From: Pseudarthrobacter sp. GA104
Lineage (GTDB): Bacteria; Actinomycetota; Actinomycetes; Actinomycetales; Micrococcaceae
Direction: 5' to 3'
DNA length: 64,000 bases
Assembly (NCBI RefSeq): GCF_009741265.1
Contig: NZ_WOWL01000001.1
Coordinates: forward strand, 1,426,001 to 1,490,000
Shown here: positions 7,606-16,647 of the stretch, in pieces
Layout of the letters: each line of letters begins with the position of its first letter
Numbering within the stretch: position 1 is the first letter of the stretch
Position numbers and translations under genes: made by a program
Notes under the pieces: generated by a model
Seen by the model: only the letters and a program-made list of their open reading frames with translations
Databases searched by the model: none
Told to the model about the DNA's origin: nothing

Positions 7606-9905
7606 GAGTGGTGGCCCGCCCTTTCGAACCTCAGTTCCGCGGGGACTTTCTCCCATTCAGCCATCAACTCGCGCTCGGCAGGAGTGGGAATGAGTCCGGC
7701 AGGGGCGAAGACACGCGACGGGCGGGCGGGGTCCTCGTTGCCGCGCGTGGCGGCGGCGTCCCCGCGGTTGCGGAACGCTTTGGCAGTGGCGAGCAGCGCC
7801 GTCGCGATCACGATGATGCTCAGCACCACGAAGATCACAGACAGCCAGCCCTGGATCGCCGTGTTCCTGACCACGGCCTCCATGGCCGGGACCGTCTTGG
7901 CGGTGCCGAACGAGGTCTTGCCCTCGGCCAGGGCCTTGCTGAAGGCCGCGTTGTTGGCAAAGTAGCCGACAGCCGGGGTGGACGAGAAGATCTTCTGGTA
8001 GCTCGCCGTGATGGTGACCACGGCGGCGAACGTTAGCGGCAGCGCGACGATCCACAGGTAGTTGAACGTTCCTCGCTTCGCCACGATGGCCAGGCACACG
8101 GACAGTGCAATCGCGGCAAGCAACTGGTTGGCTATGCCGAACAACGGGAACAGCGTGTTGATGCCGCCCAGCGGATCGGTGACGCCCATGAGCAGCACAG
8201 CGCCCCAGGCACCGACCATGATGGCGGTGCAGAGCCAGGCTCCGGGACGCCAGGAGTGTTCCTTGAACTTGGGGATGAAGTTGCCGATCGAATCCTGCAG
8301 CATGAACCGGGCAACCCGGGTGCCGGCGTCCACAGCGGTGAGGATGAAAAGGGCCTCGAACATGATGGCGAAGTGGTACCAGAAGGCCATCATGGCCGTG
8401 CCGCCGATGAACTGCTGCATGATGTGGGCAAGTCCCACGGCCAGGGTGGGAGCGCCACCGGTACGCGAAACGATGCTTTCTTCACCCACGTTGGCGGCGG
8501 TTTCACTCAGGAGGTCAGGCGTGATGTTCACCCCGGCCAGGCCCAGGCTGTTGACCCAGGTGGCTGCTGTCTCCACCGTGCCGCCGGTCAGCGCCGCGGG
8601 GGAATTCATGGCGAAATAAAGGCCGCGGTCGATCGAGATTGCCGCCACCAGGGCCATGATTGCCACGAAGGACTCCATCAGCATTCCGCCGTAGCCGATG
8701 AAACGGGTCTGCCGCTCCTTTTCAACCAGCTTGGGTGTGGTACCGGACGAAATCAGTGCATGGAAGCCGGACAAGGCACCACACGCAATGGTGACGAACA
8801 GGAACGGGAACAGGGCGCCCGGGAACACCGGACCGTTTTCCCTGCTGGCGAACTCGCTGAACGCGGGAACGGTGATCTCCGGCCGGACCACGATGATGGC
8901 AAGCGCCAGCATCACGATCACACCGATCTTCATGAACGTTGAGAGGTAGTCACGCGGTGCCAGGAGCAGCCACACGGGCAGGATGGCGGCGATGAAGCCG
9001 TAGATGATCAGGCCCCAGGCGATGGTCACCTTGTCGAGGCTGAAGATGTCCGCCCCCCACGGGGTTTCCGCCACGATGCCGCCGCCGATAATGGCAGCCA
9101 TCAGCAGGACGAAGCCGATCAGCGAAACCTCCATCACCTTGCCGGGCCGCAGGTAGCGGAGGTAGATGCCCATGAACAGCGCAATCGGAATGGTCATGCC
9201 GACGGAGAAGACGCCCCATGGGCTCTCGCCCAGGGCGTTGACGACGACGAGGGCCAGGATGGCCACAATGATCACCATGATGAGCAGGGTGGCGATGAGG
9301 GCGGCAGTGCCGCCGATAACGCCCAGTTCCTCGCGTGCCATCTGGCCCAGGGAACGGCCACCGCGCCGCATGGAGAAGAACATCACAAGGTAGTCCTGGA
9401 CGGCGCCGGCAAGGACGACGCCGATGATGATCCAGATAGTGCCCGGCAGGTAGCCCATCTGGGCCGCGATGACCGGGCCCACCAGCGGCCCGGCGCCGGC
9501 GATGGCGGCAAAATGGTGGCCGAACAGGACATTGCGGTCCGTCCGGACATAATCCTTGCCGTCGGCCTTGTACTCCGCCGGAGTGGCGCGGCGGTCATCA
9601 GGCCTGGTGATGTAGCGCTCGATGACCTTGGAGTAGAAGCGGTAGCCGATCAGGTAGGTGCACACGGAGGCGAACACGAACCAGATGGCGTTCACGGTTT
9701 CGCCGCGGACGATGGCCAGCATGAACCATGCCACGCCGCCGAGGAGGGCAATCGCAGCCCACAACGCGATCTTTCCCGGCGTCCATTTCCGCTCTTCGGC
9801 CTCCCGGACCGCTTCATCCACCGCTGTCGGCGGCAGCGCCGGGTCGGTGGCGGCCACGCCCCTGCCTCCGGATGCACTACCCCGCTGATCAGGCGTTTCG
9901 GCCAT
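7602..9905 (-). CDS. cstA: Carbon starvation protein CstA (pyruvate/peptide carrier)
   Basis: CstA is a large inner-membrane transporter that takes up pyruvate, and in some bacteria peptides, during carbon limitation. The 767-residue protein shows the CstA signature LFGHHFAAIAGAGPLVGPVI near residue 130. Many hydrophobic segments follow (for example TIWIIIGVVLAGAVQDYLVM and AALIATLLIMVIIVAILALV), then YGGMLMESFVAIMALVAA and a central LFGIANQLLAAIALSVCL. An acidic, Pro-rich cytosolic N-terminus precedes the first membrane segment. The ATG at 9905 has a near-perfect Shine-Dalgarno site, AAGGAGGAGAC. YbdD follows with a 4-nt overlap. Catabolite control is expected from the family but no clear CRP-type box was seen upstream. 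Confidence 0.93.
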   Translation of the reverse strand: MAETPDQRGSASGGRGVAATDPALPPTAVDEAVREAEERKWTPGKIALWAAIALLGGVAWFMLAIVRGETVNAIWFVFASVCTYLIGYRFYSKVIERYITRPDDRRATPAEYKADGKDYVRTDRNVLFGHHFAAIAGAGPLVGPVIAAQMGYLPGTIWIIIGVVLAGAVQDYLVMFFSMRRGGRSLGQMAREELGVIGGTAALIATLLIMVIIVAILALVVVNALGESPWGVFSVGMTIPIALFMGIYLRYLRPGKVMEVSLIGFVLLMAAIIGGGIVAETPWGADIFSLDKVTIAWGLIIYGFIAAILPVWLLLAPRDYLSTFMKIGVIVMLALAIIVVRPEITVPAFSEFASRENGPVFPGALFPFLFVTIACGALSGFHALISSGTTPKLVEKERQTRFIGYGGMLMESFVAIMALVAAISIDRGLYFAMNSPAALTGGTVETAATWVNSLGLAGVNITPDLLSETAANVGEESIVSRTGGAPTLAVGLAHIMQQFIGGTAMMAFWYHFAIMFEALFILTAVDAGTRVARFMLQDSIGNFIPKFKEHSWRPGAWLCTAIMVGAWGAVLLMGVTDPLGGINTLFPLFGIANQLLAAIALSVCLAIVAKRGTFNYLWIVALPLTFAAVVTITASYQKIFSSTPAVGYFANNAAFSKALAEGKTSFGTAKTVPAMEAVVRNTAIQGWLSVIFVVLSIIVIATALLATAKAFRNRGDAAATRGNEDPARPSRVFAPAGLIPTPAERELMAEWEKVPAELRFERAGHHS

Positions 9906-10072
9906 GTCTCCTCCTTGAGATTGTTATGCGTCTTCTGTCACGCACCCTACCAAGCCGCAGTCACAATCCGGAGGCATTCTGCCGGCTGCCGCAGAAACGT
10001 GCGGCGAGCGGAGTGGACGCGGCGACGAACGACCGGACCCGGGCTGCCAGTTGTGCCTGCGTCAACGCAGGC

Positions 10073-10107
10073 AAGGCCCCCGTCCGGAAGGTCCGGGCGG
10101 AGGCCTT
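10073..10107 (-). terminator. Terminator downstream of the DUF1540 gene
   Basis: Arms 10073-10082 and 10098-10107 form a 10-bp stem with one G-U wobble on the minus strand. A second small hairpin, arms GCCTGCG/CGCAGGC at 10055-10072, lies just beyond. It follows the stop at 10138. There is no clear T tract. Confidence 0.45.
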
Positions 10108-10137
10108 GGCTCGTGGGAACTGCGTAAAGCTGCCCCC

Positions 10138-10422
10138 TTACGCGTGTGAGTAGGTGAGGCAGTCAGCGTTGTCGGCGCCGGGGCCGACGTGGACCTCGGT
10201 GGCCTTGCACATCAGGTGGTCATTGTGGACGCACTCGGCGCGCTGGCACGCCCCGACGTCGGCAAGGACCTTGGGCAGTCCGCCGTGGATGCCGGTCTCG
10301 ATGAACGTGGCGCAGCGGGCGTGGTTTTCGGCGCCGCCCACAGTGATGGCGGCGGCGTTGCAGTTGGTGTGGTCATTAAAGGAACAGTTCGTTACGCTGC
10401 AGTCGGCGACGTGCGTTGTCAT
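10138..10422 (-). CDS. DUF1540 double-repeat Cys-rich protein
   Basis: This 94-residue protein contains two DUF1540 units: CSVTNCSFNDHTNCNAAAI near residues 7-25 and CQRAECVHNDHLMCKATEV near 55-73. Each unit is followed by a further Cys (ARCATF, ADCLTY). The spaced Cys plus His suggest metal binding, probably zinc, but family function is unknown. I chose the ATG at 10422 because GGAGGAAG lies 5 nt upstream; the open frame continues to 10497 without support. It stands alone, with a possible terminator downstream. Confidence 0.82.
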   Translation of the reverse strand: MTTHVADCSVTNCSFNDHTNCNAAAITVGGAENHARCATFIETGIHGGLPKVLADVGACQRAECVHNDHLMCKATEVHVGPGADNADCLTYSHA

Positions 10423-10516
10423 GAGCTTCCTCCGTTTGTTCCACCGCCCGGCCGGACGGTTCCTGGGACTTACGGTATGCCTGTCCGGGTCATTCAAAAA
10501 GACCCAATTGTGTGAC

Positions 10517-11050
10517 CTATTTCCCCTGTCCCTGCTGGATCATCCTGGCCTCGCACAAGTCCAGCCACCGGACTTCCGCCTCCGCCTGGAAGATGAGTGA
10601 GTCCAGGACCAGCAGCGACGCGGTGTCACCGGCGCGCTGGTTCAGCGCCATGTCCCGGCGGGCCTTCGAATAGTCCTGCAGCGACTTCATGGAGGACACC
10701 CGCTGGCTCTGGATGATGGCCTTGACGTCGACGCCGGGCAGGGTGACGGCCAGCGCCAGCTTGATGGCCAGTTCGTTGCGGGGCGGGTTGTTCCGCTCCA
10801 CCGGTGCCGCGAACCAGTTCCGGATTTCGGTCCTGCCGGCTGCGGTGATGCTGTACACCACGTGGCCGTTCCCGTCGTCGCCGTCCCTGGCCACCAGCGC
10901 ATCGCGTTCCAGCCGGTCCAGCGTGGTGTACACCTGCCCGATGTTCAAGGGCCAGGTGGCACCGGTGCGGTTCTCGAATTCAACCCGCAGCTGGTAGCCG
11001 TAGCGGGGCTGGTCCTCCAACAGGGCGAGGAGGCTGTGGCGGATGGACAT
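10517..11050 (-). CDS. PadR-family transcriptional regulator
   Basis: This 177-residue DNA-binding repressor has the PadR winged helix at residues 1-80: SIRHSLLALLEDQPRYGYQL, then WPLNIGQVYTTLDRLERDAL and GHVVYSITAAGRTEIRNWF. The C-terminal half is a helical dimerisation region (RVSSMKSLQDYSKARRDMAL). The start at 11050 has AAGGA upstream; the open frame runs to 11218 but overlaps the upstream gene. It lies 38 bp after the quinone oxidoreductase gene and is probably cotranscribed, so it may control that gene in response to phenolic or quinone compounds. The inducer is not readable. Confidence 0.85.
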   Translation of the reverse strand: MSIRHSLLALLEDQPRYGYQLRVEFENRTGATWPLNIGQVYTTLDRLERDALVARDGDDGNGHVVYSITAAGRTEIRNWFAAPVERNNPPRNELAIKLALAVTLPGVDVKAIIQSQRVSSMKSLQDYSKARRDMALNQRAGDTASLLVLDSLIFQAEAEVRWLDLCEARMIQQGQGK

Positions 11051-11088
11051 GCTGTTCCTTGTACTTGGCGGGCGTCGGTGTGCCGGAC

Positions 11089-12072
11089 CTACATGACCAA
11101 CAGGACCTTGCCCACGTGGTCGCCGGTGTCGAAATACCGGTGGGCGGCGCGCACCTGGTCCAGCGGGAACGTCTTTGCCACCAGCGGCCTGACCGATCCG
11201 TTGCTGACCAGCGGCCACACGGCGTCGCGGACGGCGTTCATGATGGCGCCTTTTTCCGCTACCGGCCGCGGCCGCAGGGCGGTGGCCACGACGGCGGCGC
11301 GCTTCTTCAGCAGCTGCCCCAGGTCGAGCTCCCCCTTCCTTCCGCCCTGAAGTCCAATCACCACCAGGCGTCCGTAGTCAGCGAGCGCGTCCACGTTCTG
11401 GGCCAGGTACTTGGCGCCCACGACGTCGAGGATCACGTCTGCGCCCTTGCCCCCGTTCTGGCGGCGAAGGCTTTCCGGAAAGTCCTCCTCGGCGTAGTTG
11501 ATGGCGATGTCGGCCCCCAGGAAGGCTTTCGCCGTGCTCACTTTTTCGTCGGATCCTGCAGTTGCGGCAACCTTGGCGCCGAGCGCCTTGGCGAGCTGGA
11601 TGGCCATGGTGCCGATCCCGCCCGTTGCCCCGTGGATCAGGACGGTCTCGCCTGCCTGCAGCTGGGCCGTCATCACCAGGTTGGAGTAGACAGTGGCCGC
11701 AACCTCGGGAAGGGCGGCCGCGGTCACCAGGTCAACGCCGTCGGGCACCCGAAGGACCTGCTCGGCCGGGACCGCCACCTGCTGCGCATACCCGCCGCCG
11801 GCCAGCAGCGCCACCACCTTGTCACCGAGGGAGAATGCCTTTGTGACGCCGGGACCGAACCCGGCGATCCGGCCGGATACTTCAAGGCCCGGAATTTCCG
11901 ATGCGCCGGGAGGCGGCGGGTACAAACCCCTCCGCTGCTGCACGTCCGCCCGGTTCAGGCCGGCCGCCACGACGTCGATGAGCACCTCTCCGGGACCCGG
12001 TACCGGGGCCTCCACCTCGCGGACCTCCAGAACTTCCGGGCCGCCAGGCTCCGAAATGTAGACGGCTTTCAT
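11089..12072 (-). CDS. NAD(P)H quinone oxidoreductase, PIG3 family
   Basis: This is a zinc-free medium-chain dehydrogenase/reductase that reduces quinones. The 327-residue protein has the GroES-like domain at the start (MKAVYISEPGGPEVLEVREV, then AAGLNRADVQQRRGLYPPPP) and a nucleotide-binding domain with GETVLIHGATGGIGTMAIQL near residues 135-155. NRADVQQRRGLYPPP is typical of PIG3-type enzymes. The start at 12072 has GGGAG 6 nt upstream; the frame begins earlier at 12108 without support. The PadR gene follows 38 bp downstream in the same direction. Confidence 0.88.
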   Translation of the reverse strand: MKAVYISEPGGPEVLEVREVEAPVPGPGEVLIDVVAAGLNRADVQQRRGLYPPPPGASEIPGLEVSGRIAGFGPGVTKAFSLGDKVVALLAGGGYAQQVAVPAEQVLRVPDGVDLVTAAALPEVAATVYSNLVMTAQLQAGETVLIHGATGGIGTMAIQLAKALGAKVAATAGSDEKVSTAKAFLGADIAINYAEEDFPESLRRQNGGKGADVILDVVGAKYLAQNVDALADYGRLVVIGLQGGRKGELDLGQLLKKRAAVVATALRPRPVAEKGAIMNAVRDAVWPLVSNGSVRPLVAKTFPLDQVRAAHRYFDTGDHVGKVLLVM

Positions 12073-12179
12073 GGAACACTCCCGTTTCTGACTGAATACT
12101 GCGTGCAACCAGTGTGCACCGGACGCGTTCCGGGTTCTGTTTTGTTGCAGGCAAGTGCCTATGAAACACTACTGGGTGA

Positions 12180-12267
12180 GGAAGGTTGTCCGAGCGGCCG
12201 AAGGAGCTAGTCTTGAAAACTAGTGTGCGGTAACCCCGTACCAAGAGTTCGAATCTCTTACCTTCCG
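12180..12267 (+). tRNA. tRNA-Ser (anticodon TGA)
   Basis: Acceptor arms GGAAGGT and ACCTTCC pair at 12180-12186 and 12260-12266. The anticodon stem CTAGT/ACTAG encloses loop CTTGAAA with TGA at 12214-12216. A long variable arm, typical of serine tRNAs, and the T-loop GTTCGAATC are present. CCA is not encoded. It reads UCA and other UCN codons. Confidence 0.96.
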
Positions 12268-12273
12268 CGAAAC

Positions 12274-12320
12274 AGGACCCCTGTCCGCCAGCATGCTGGC
12301 CGGCAGGGGTCCTTCGTTTT
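12274..12320 (+). terminator. Terminator after tRNA-Ser(TGA)
   Basis: Arms AGGACCCCTG (12274-12283) and CAGGGGTCCT (12304-12313) form a 10-bp stem, with the smaller palindrome CCAGCATGCTGG in the loop, followed by TCGTTTT. Confidence 0.8.
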
Positions 12321-12376
12321 GCCGGCAAAAGCCTGCGGGCGCCGGGTTCCGACTGCTTGAAGCAACCTCCGGGCAG

Positions 12377-14317
12377 TTACAGCGCGAGTATTGCCCCGGC
12401 GATTTCGTCCGCGTCGCGAAGGGTCCGCTGGCCACTGCGGTAGTTTGGGCCGCCGGGCTGGATGGCCTCGGCGGCGATGGCCGTGCCCCATTGGACCGAT
12501 GAGAGCTGGAGTCCCAGCACGTACAGGCCTCCGGTCACCGAGCCGTTGGCTGCCACGGGACGGTAGGGATGCGGCACCACATCCAGGCCGGTGGACTGCA
12601 CGGGGGCACCCTCCACCGTCATCATCAGCCGCGGCCGGACCAGGCCGTCCGCCAGCAGCTGCTCCAGCACCGGCGAATCACTGGCCGAGACCCGGTTACC
12701 GGGCGCGAGCGCCTCCACCATGGTCCGGGCAGCCACCGGAGCTCCGGCCACCCAAGGTGAAGACGCCGTGAAGGCGGCGTTCTTCCGGTCCACTGAGAAC
12801 TTGGGGTCTGGACCCACGAAGCTCACCACCCCCGCCCTGGCCAGCGCCGCCAGCTGCTCGGAGCGCAGGGCCGGAGGCCCGCTGGCGAGTCCTTCCACAA
12901 ACGACTCGAACCAGCCACGCAGTCCCGCCACCCAGGATTCATCGGTGATGCCGCCGTCGGCCACTGCTGTCTTCAGCACGGCGCGCCCGTGGTGGAGTGC
13001 CCCAATGGCCATCTTCACGGGGTCATCTTCCCCGAGCGCGGACCGGCGGGCGTCGTCCAGCAGGTAGTCGACGACGGCGGCATCGAGTTCGGTGCGTGAG
13101 GCAAAGGATCGTCCGGCAAGGGGTGCGGCGAGCGCCGGCAGGTCCAGCCGGTGCCGTGGCCCCACGTGCACGGCCAGCACACTCTCCACGCTGTCTTCCC
13201 AGTTCGCGGCACTGTGCGCGTGCGGATGCAGCGCCTCATCGAGTGCGGCGAGGAAGGCCGCCGGATCCGGTACCGCGTTCGGCTGGGAACGCACCAGGGT
13301 GGAGTAGTACGCCCACAAAGCGTCACGGTGCAGGAGCGGCCAGAAATCGTGGTCGAACGCCGGGCGGATTCCTGCGGTGCGGAACCGTTCCAGCGCCGCT
13401 TCGGTGAAGTAGCGCAGGGTGACCGACGCCGGGTAGTAGCCGTCCAGGGCAGCTTTCGCCCGGTAGGGCGTTCCCCGGCGGGAGGCGGCAATGATCCGCG
13501 GTTCCTGGCCCGAAGGCTCGTACCTGAGCGCCGTTCCGTTGCTGATGAATTTTCCGCCGCGGCCCTCGGTCAGCTGCACCATGGTGTCGAAGAAGTTCAG
13601 GCCCATGCCGCGGACCAGGACGGGCTCCCCTGCGGGAACCAGGGACCAGTCCACGTCCGCAGGTACAGCCGGCGGGAAGTATCGGAGGCCCAACCGCTTG
13701 GCCGACGCCTGCAGTTCGCGCTGTTCGGGGTTCAGGCGGGACGGGACGTGGCCCAAGGCAAGCACCACGGCGTCGGTGCGCAGCCTGTCTCCAGTGGCCA
13801 GGCCGACGTCGAACGTTCCGTCCCCCGCGGGGCGCACGGACTGTGCCGACGTTTCGTGGAAGTCGATGGTGACGCCGTCGGGCGCTTTGGACGTCAGCTC
13901 CTCCAGCGTGCTGCGGAGGTAGCGGCCGTAGAGGGCCCGGCTGGGAAAGCCGTTCGGGCCCAGGGCGGCCAGTTCAGCGAGGTCCTCCCCTCCCAGGGAC
14001 GGCGAGGGGTTGCGCTGCTGGCGCGCCCGCCACAGGTCGAAGGTGGTTCCTGCGACCGGCGGCGCCAGGTCAGGGTCCTCGGGGATCAGCGTGGGGTAGA
14101 AGGACTGCGTGTTCATCAGGAACAGCCGGGACTGCTGCGGCTGCCACACGTGCCCCGGGCCCGCCGGAAAGGGGTCGACGACATCGATGTGGAGACGCAC
14201 CGTTCCTGCACCGGAAGCGATCTGCGCAGCACGGCGGGCAAGCAGGCGTTCCAGCACGCTGGTGCCCCGCGGACCTGCGCCGATGATGGCGGTCCGGATG
14301 CTCTGCGTTTTTTCCAC
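12377..14317 (-). CDS. FAD/NAD(P)-binding protein (FAD_NAD(P)-bd, lysine/ornithine oxygenase-like)
   Basis: This 646-residue protein has an N-terminal FAD-binding motif, TAIIGAGPRGTSVLERLL near residues 8-25. Further flavin-protein features are RLFLMNTQSFYPTLIPEDPD, VVLALGHVPSRLNPEQ and LVRGMGLNFFDTMVQLTEG. The last is a second nucleotide-binding region. Length and order match the broad FAD/NAD(P)-binding family annotated in many Actinobacteria. Its reaction is unknown; an N-hydroxylase or similar oxidase is one option. The GTG at 14317 was chosen because TACGCT lies 7 nt upstream (leaderless layout) and the flavin fold begins directly after it. The open frame extends 326 codons further into the opposite-strand oligopeptidase, but this is a shadow. 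It diverges from the oligopeptidase gene. Confidence 0.82.
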   Translation of the reverse strand: MEKTQSIRTAIIGAGPRGTSVLERLLARRAAQIASGAGTVRLHIDVVDPFPAGPGHVWQPQQSRLFLMNTQSFYPTLIPEDPDLAPPVAGTTFDLWRARQQRNPSPSLGGEDLAELAALGPNGFPSRALYGRYLRSTLEELTSKAPDGVTIDFHETSAQSVRPAGDGTFDVGLATGDRLRTDAVVLALGHVPSRLNPEQRELQASAKRLGLRYFPPAVPADVDWSLVPAGEPVLVRGMGLNFFDTMVQLTEGRGGKFISNGTALRYEPSGQEPRIIAASRRGTPYRAKAALDGYYPASVTLRYFTEAALERFRTAGIRPAFDHDFWPLLHRDALWAYYSTLVRSQPNAVPDPAAFLAALDEALHPHAHSAANWEDSVESVLAVHVGPRHRLDLPALAAPLAGRSFASRTELDAAVVDYLLDDARRSALGEDDPVKMAIGALHHGRAVLKTAVADGGITDESWVAGLRGWFESFVEGLASGPPALRSEQLAALARAGVVSFVGPDPKFSVDRKNAAFTASSPWVAGAPVAARTMVEALAPGNRVSASDSPVLEQLLADGLVRPRLMMTVEGAPVQSTGLDVVPHPYRPVAANGSVTGGLYVLGLQLSSVQWGTAIAAEAIQPGGPNYRSGQRTLRDADEIAGAILAL

Positions 14318-14324
14318 GCCATCC

Positions 14325-14330
14325 AGCGTA
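14325..14330 (-). promoter_or_regulatory. -10 element (TACGCT) for the FAD gene
   Basis: TACGCT lies 7 nt before the GTG at 14317 on the minus strand. It is the main support for that start and for a leaderless message. Confidence 0.5.
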
Positions 14331-14365
14331 CGGGCTGGAAACAGAGTGTGGGCTGAACGCTTGAC

Positions 14366-14394
14366 TTGCCAGCCGTCCGCGGTGTTGTTTGGAT
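14366..14394 (+). promoter_or_regulatory. Promoter of the prolyl oligopeptidase gene
   Basis: -35 TTGCCA at 14366-14371, a 17-bp spacer, and -10 TTGGAT at 14389-14394 lie 7 nt before the ATG at 14402. The arrangement predicts a leaderless mRNA. Confidence 0.5.
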
Positions 14395-14401
14395 GGGGCG
14401 C

Positions 14402-16645
14402 ATGACCACCACTGAAGCTGATCCAGCGCCCGCCTCCGGAACCGGCAACCCCTCCGGAACCGGCCCGCGGGACATCGCGCCCGAGCCCACTGACGAAAAC
14501 GCCTGGCTCGAAGACATTTACGGCGAGGAGCAGCTTGCCTGGGTGAAAGAGCAGAATTCGCGCACGGAGGACCTCCTGGAGGACGCGGACTACGCCGGAC
14601 TGGAAGGCAGCATCCTGGAGGTGCTGGACTCCACGGACCGGATCGCCATGGTGGGGAAGCGCGGTGACTGGTACTACAACTTCTGGAAGGACGCGAAGAA
14701 CCCCAAGGGCCTGTGGCGGCGCACCACCTGGGAGAGCTACTGCACGGATTCCCCCGAGTGGGATGTGCTGCTCGACGTCGACGCGCTGGCGGCAGCCGAG
14801 GGCCAGGAATGGGTTTTCCACGGCGCCACCTTCCTGCGCCCCGCTTCCGGGGAACCGTACCGGCATGCACTTCTTGCCCTCTCCCCCGACGGCGGCGACG
14901 CCAACCGGTACCGCGAATTCGACGTGGAGGGCAGGACTTTCGTGGACCCCGCCCAGGGCGGTTTTGACCTGCCGACGGCGAAGGGAAACGTTTCCTGGCT
15001 GGACGCGGAAACGTTGCTGGTGGCCTCCACCGCGGACGGACTGCCGAAGACCGCTTCCTCCTACGCCCGGGCGGCCGTCACGCTCAAACGCGGGGATTCC
15101 CTGGCCGGAGCGCCGCGGCTGTTCGAGGTCCCCGAGCACCACATGATGGCCGTGGTTGCCCACGATTCCACCCCCGGTTTTGAGCGCACCTTCGCCGTTG
15201 ACTACATCGATTTCTTCAACCGCAGGAACCTGGTGCTGCGTGAAGGATCCTGGGTCCAGATCGATGTGCCCACCGATGTGAATGTCAGCGCGCATCGGGA
15301 ATGGCTGCTGTTCCGGCCGCTCCAGGACTGGGTGCGTGGCACGTCAACGTACCCGGCGGGCTCGCTCCTCGCTGCCCGGTTCGAGGATTACCTGGCCGGT
15401 TCAGCCGACCTGGCCGTGCTGTTCACCCCGGATGCGAATACGTCCCTGCAGTCCTGGAGCTGGACCCGGGACTTCCTGCTGCTGAACCTCCTGAAGGACG
15501 TGTCCTCCGAAATCCGGGTGCTGGATCCCTCCCGGCCAACGCACAATGCCCAGGCCGCGTGGGCGTCGTCGCCGCTGGATGCCTGCCCGCCGCTGCATGA
15601 CGTCAACGCCTACGCGGTGGACGACGAAGACGAGGCCGACGGCGGTGCGGGCAACGACTTCTGGCTCGTCGCCACGGGCTTTACCACGCCTACCACGCTG
15701 CTGCGCGGCAGCTTGGAGCGTGCGGCGTCCGGTCCCCCCGGCGTGGTGAGCCGGCACGCGGTGGTCAAGGCGTCGCCGTCGTTCTTCGATGACGGCGGCT
15801 ATGAAGTGCAGCAGCACTTCGCCGTGTCCGACGACGGGACCCGGGTTCCGTATTTCCAGGTGGCTTCCCGGGACCTGGCCCTGGACGGGCAGAACCCCAC
15901 CCAGCTTTCCGGATATGGCGGATTCGAGGTTTCGCGCACGCCGGCGTACAGCGGCACGGTGGGCAGGGCCTGGCTGGAACGGCGCACGTCCGGGGCGCCA
16001 AACGCGGACGGCGGGGCACCACACTCCCGGGGCGGCGTCTACGTCGTGGCAAACATCCGCGGCGGCGGCGAATACGGGCCGTCGTGGCACCGGGCGGCGC
16101 TGCAGGAGAATCGGCACAAGGCGTACCAGGACTTCGCGGCCGTTGCGAGGGATCTTCTGTCCCGGGGAGTCACCTCACGGGAGCGGCTGGGCTGCGTCGG
16201 CGGGTCCAACGGGGGGCTGCTGGTAGGCAACATGCTTACCCGGTACCCGGAGCTTTTCGGAGCTGTCTCATGCGGCGTGCCGCTGCTGGACATGCGCCGT
16301 TACACCAGGCTTTCGGCCGGGCACTCCTGGATTGCCGAATACGGCGACCCTGACGTCCCGGAACAGTGGGAGTACATCAAGACCTTTTCCCCCTACCACC
16401 TGCTCAAGGACGGGGTTGAGTACCCGGAGACGTTTATCTGGACGGCCACCTCCGACGACCGGGTCGGCCCCGTCCAGGCGCGCAAGATGGCAGCCCGCAT
16501 GCTGGCCATGGGCATCCCCAACGTCTGGTTCCACGAGGCGCTGGAGGGCGGCCACGCAGGGGCGTCGGACAACCGGCAGGCTGCGGCGCTGCAGGCCCGC
16601 AGCCAGCACTTCCTGTGGAAGGCACTGGCGGGCGGGGCCTCGTAG
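14402..16645 (+). CDS. Prolyl oligopeptidase family serine peptidase (S9A)
   Basis: This is a cytoplasmic endopeptidase that cuts short peptides after proline. The 747-residue protein has an N-terminal beta-propeller, with markers such as WLEDIYGEEQLAWVKEQNSR near residue 40 and GDWYYNFWKDAKNPKGLWRR near 90. The C-terminal alpha/beta hydrolase domain carries the triad: Ser602 in GGSNGGLLVGN, Asp in TATSDDRVGPVQARKMA near 685, and His in EALEGGHAG near 718. VVANIRGGGEYGPSWH is the usual family signature before the nucleophile. The ATG at 14402 was chosen from promoter spacing; an upstream in-frame ATG at 14393 is possible. An acetyltransferase gene follows after 2 bp. Confidence 0.92.
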   Translation: MTTTEADPAPASGTGNPSGTGPRDIAPEPTDENAWLEDIYGEEQLAWVKEQNSRTEDLLEDADYAGLEGSILEVLDSTDRIAMVGKRGDWYYNFWKDAKNPKGLWRRTTWESYCTDSPEWDVLLDVDALAAAEGQEWVFHGATFLRPASGEPYRHALLALSPDGGDANRYREFDVEGRTFVDPAQGGFDLPTAKGNVSWLDAETLLVASTADGLPKTASSYARAAVTLKRGDSLAGAPRLFEVPEHHMMAVVAHDSTPGFERTFAVDYIDFFNRRNLVLREGSWVQIDVPTDVNVSAHREWLLFRPLQDWVRGTSTYPAGSLLAARFEDYLAGSADLAVLFTPDANTSLQSWSWTRDFLLLNLLKDVSSEIRVLDPSRPTHNAQAAWASSPLDACPPLHDVNAYAVDDEDEADGGAGNDFWLVATGFTTPTTLLRGSLERAASGPPGVVSRHAVVKASPSFFDDGGYEVQQHFAVSDDGTRVPYFQVASRDLALDGQNPTQLSGYGGFEVSRTPAYSGTVGRAWLERRTSGAPNADGGAPHSRGGVYVVANIRGGGEYGPSWHRAALQENRHKAYQDFAAVARDLLSRGVTSRERLGCVGGSNGGLLVGNMLTRYPELFGAVSCGVPLLDMRRYTRLSAGHSWIAEYGDPDVPEQWEYIKTFSPYHLLKDGVEYPETFIWTATSDDRVGPVQARKMAARMLAMGIPNVWFHEALEGGHAGASDNRQAAALQARSQHFLWKALAGGAS

Positions 16646-16647
16646 CG

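Noticed and set aside
12377..15295. A 972-codon minus-strand frame extending the FAD gene upstream
   Set aside because: The first 326 codons lie opposite the prolyl oligopeptidase, which has clear catalytic motifs. A promoter element and GTG start at 14317 explain the real gene.
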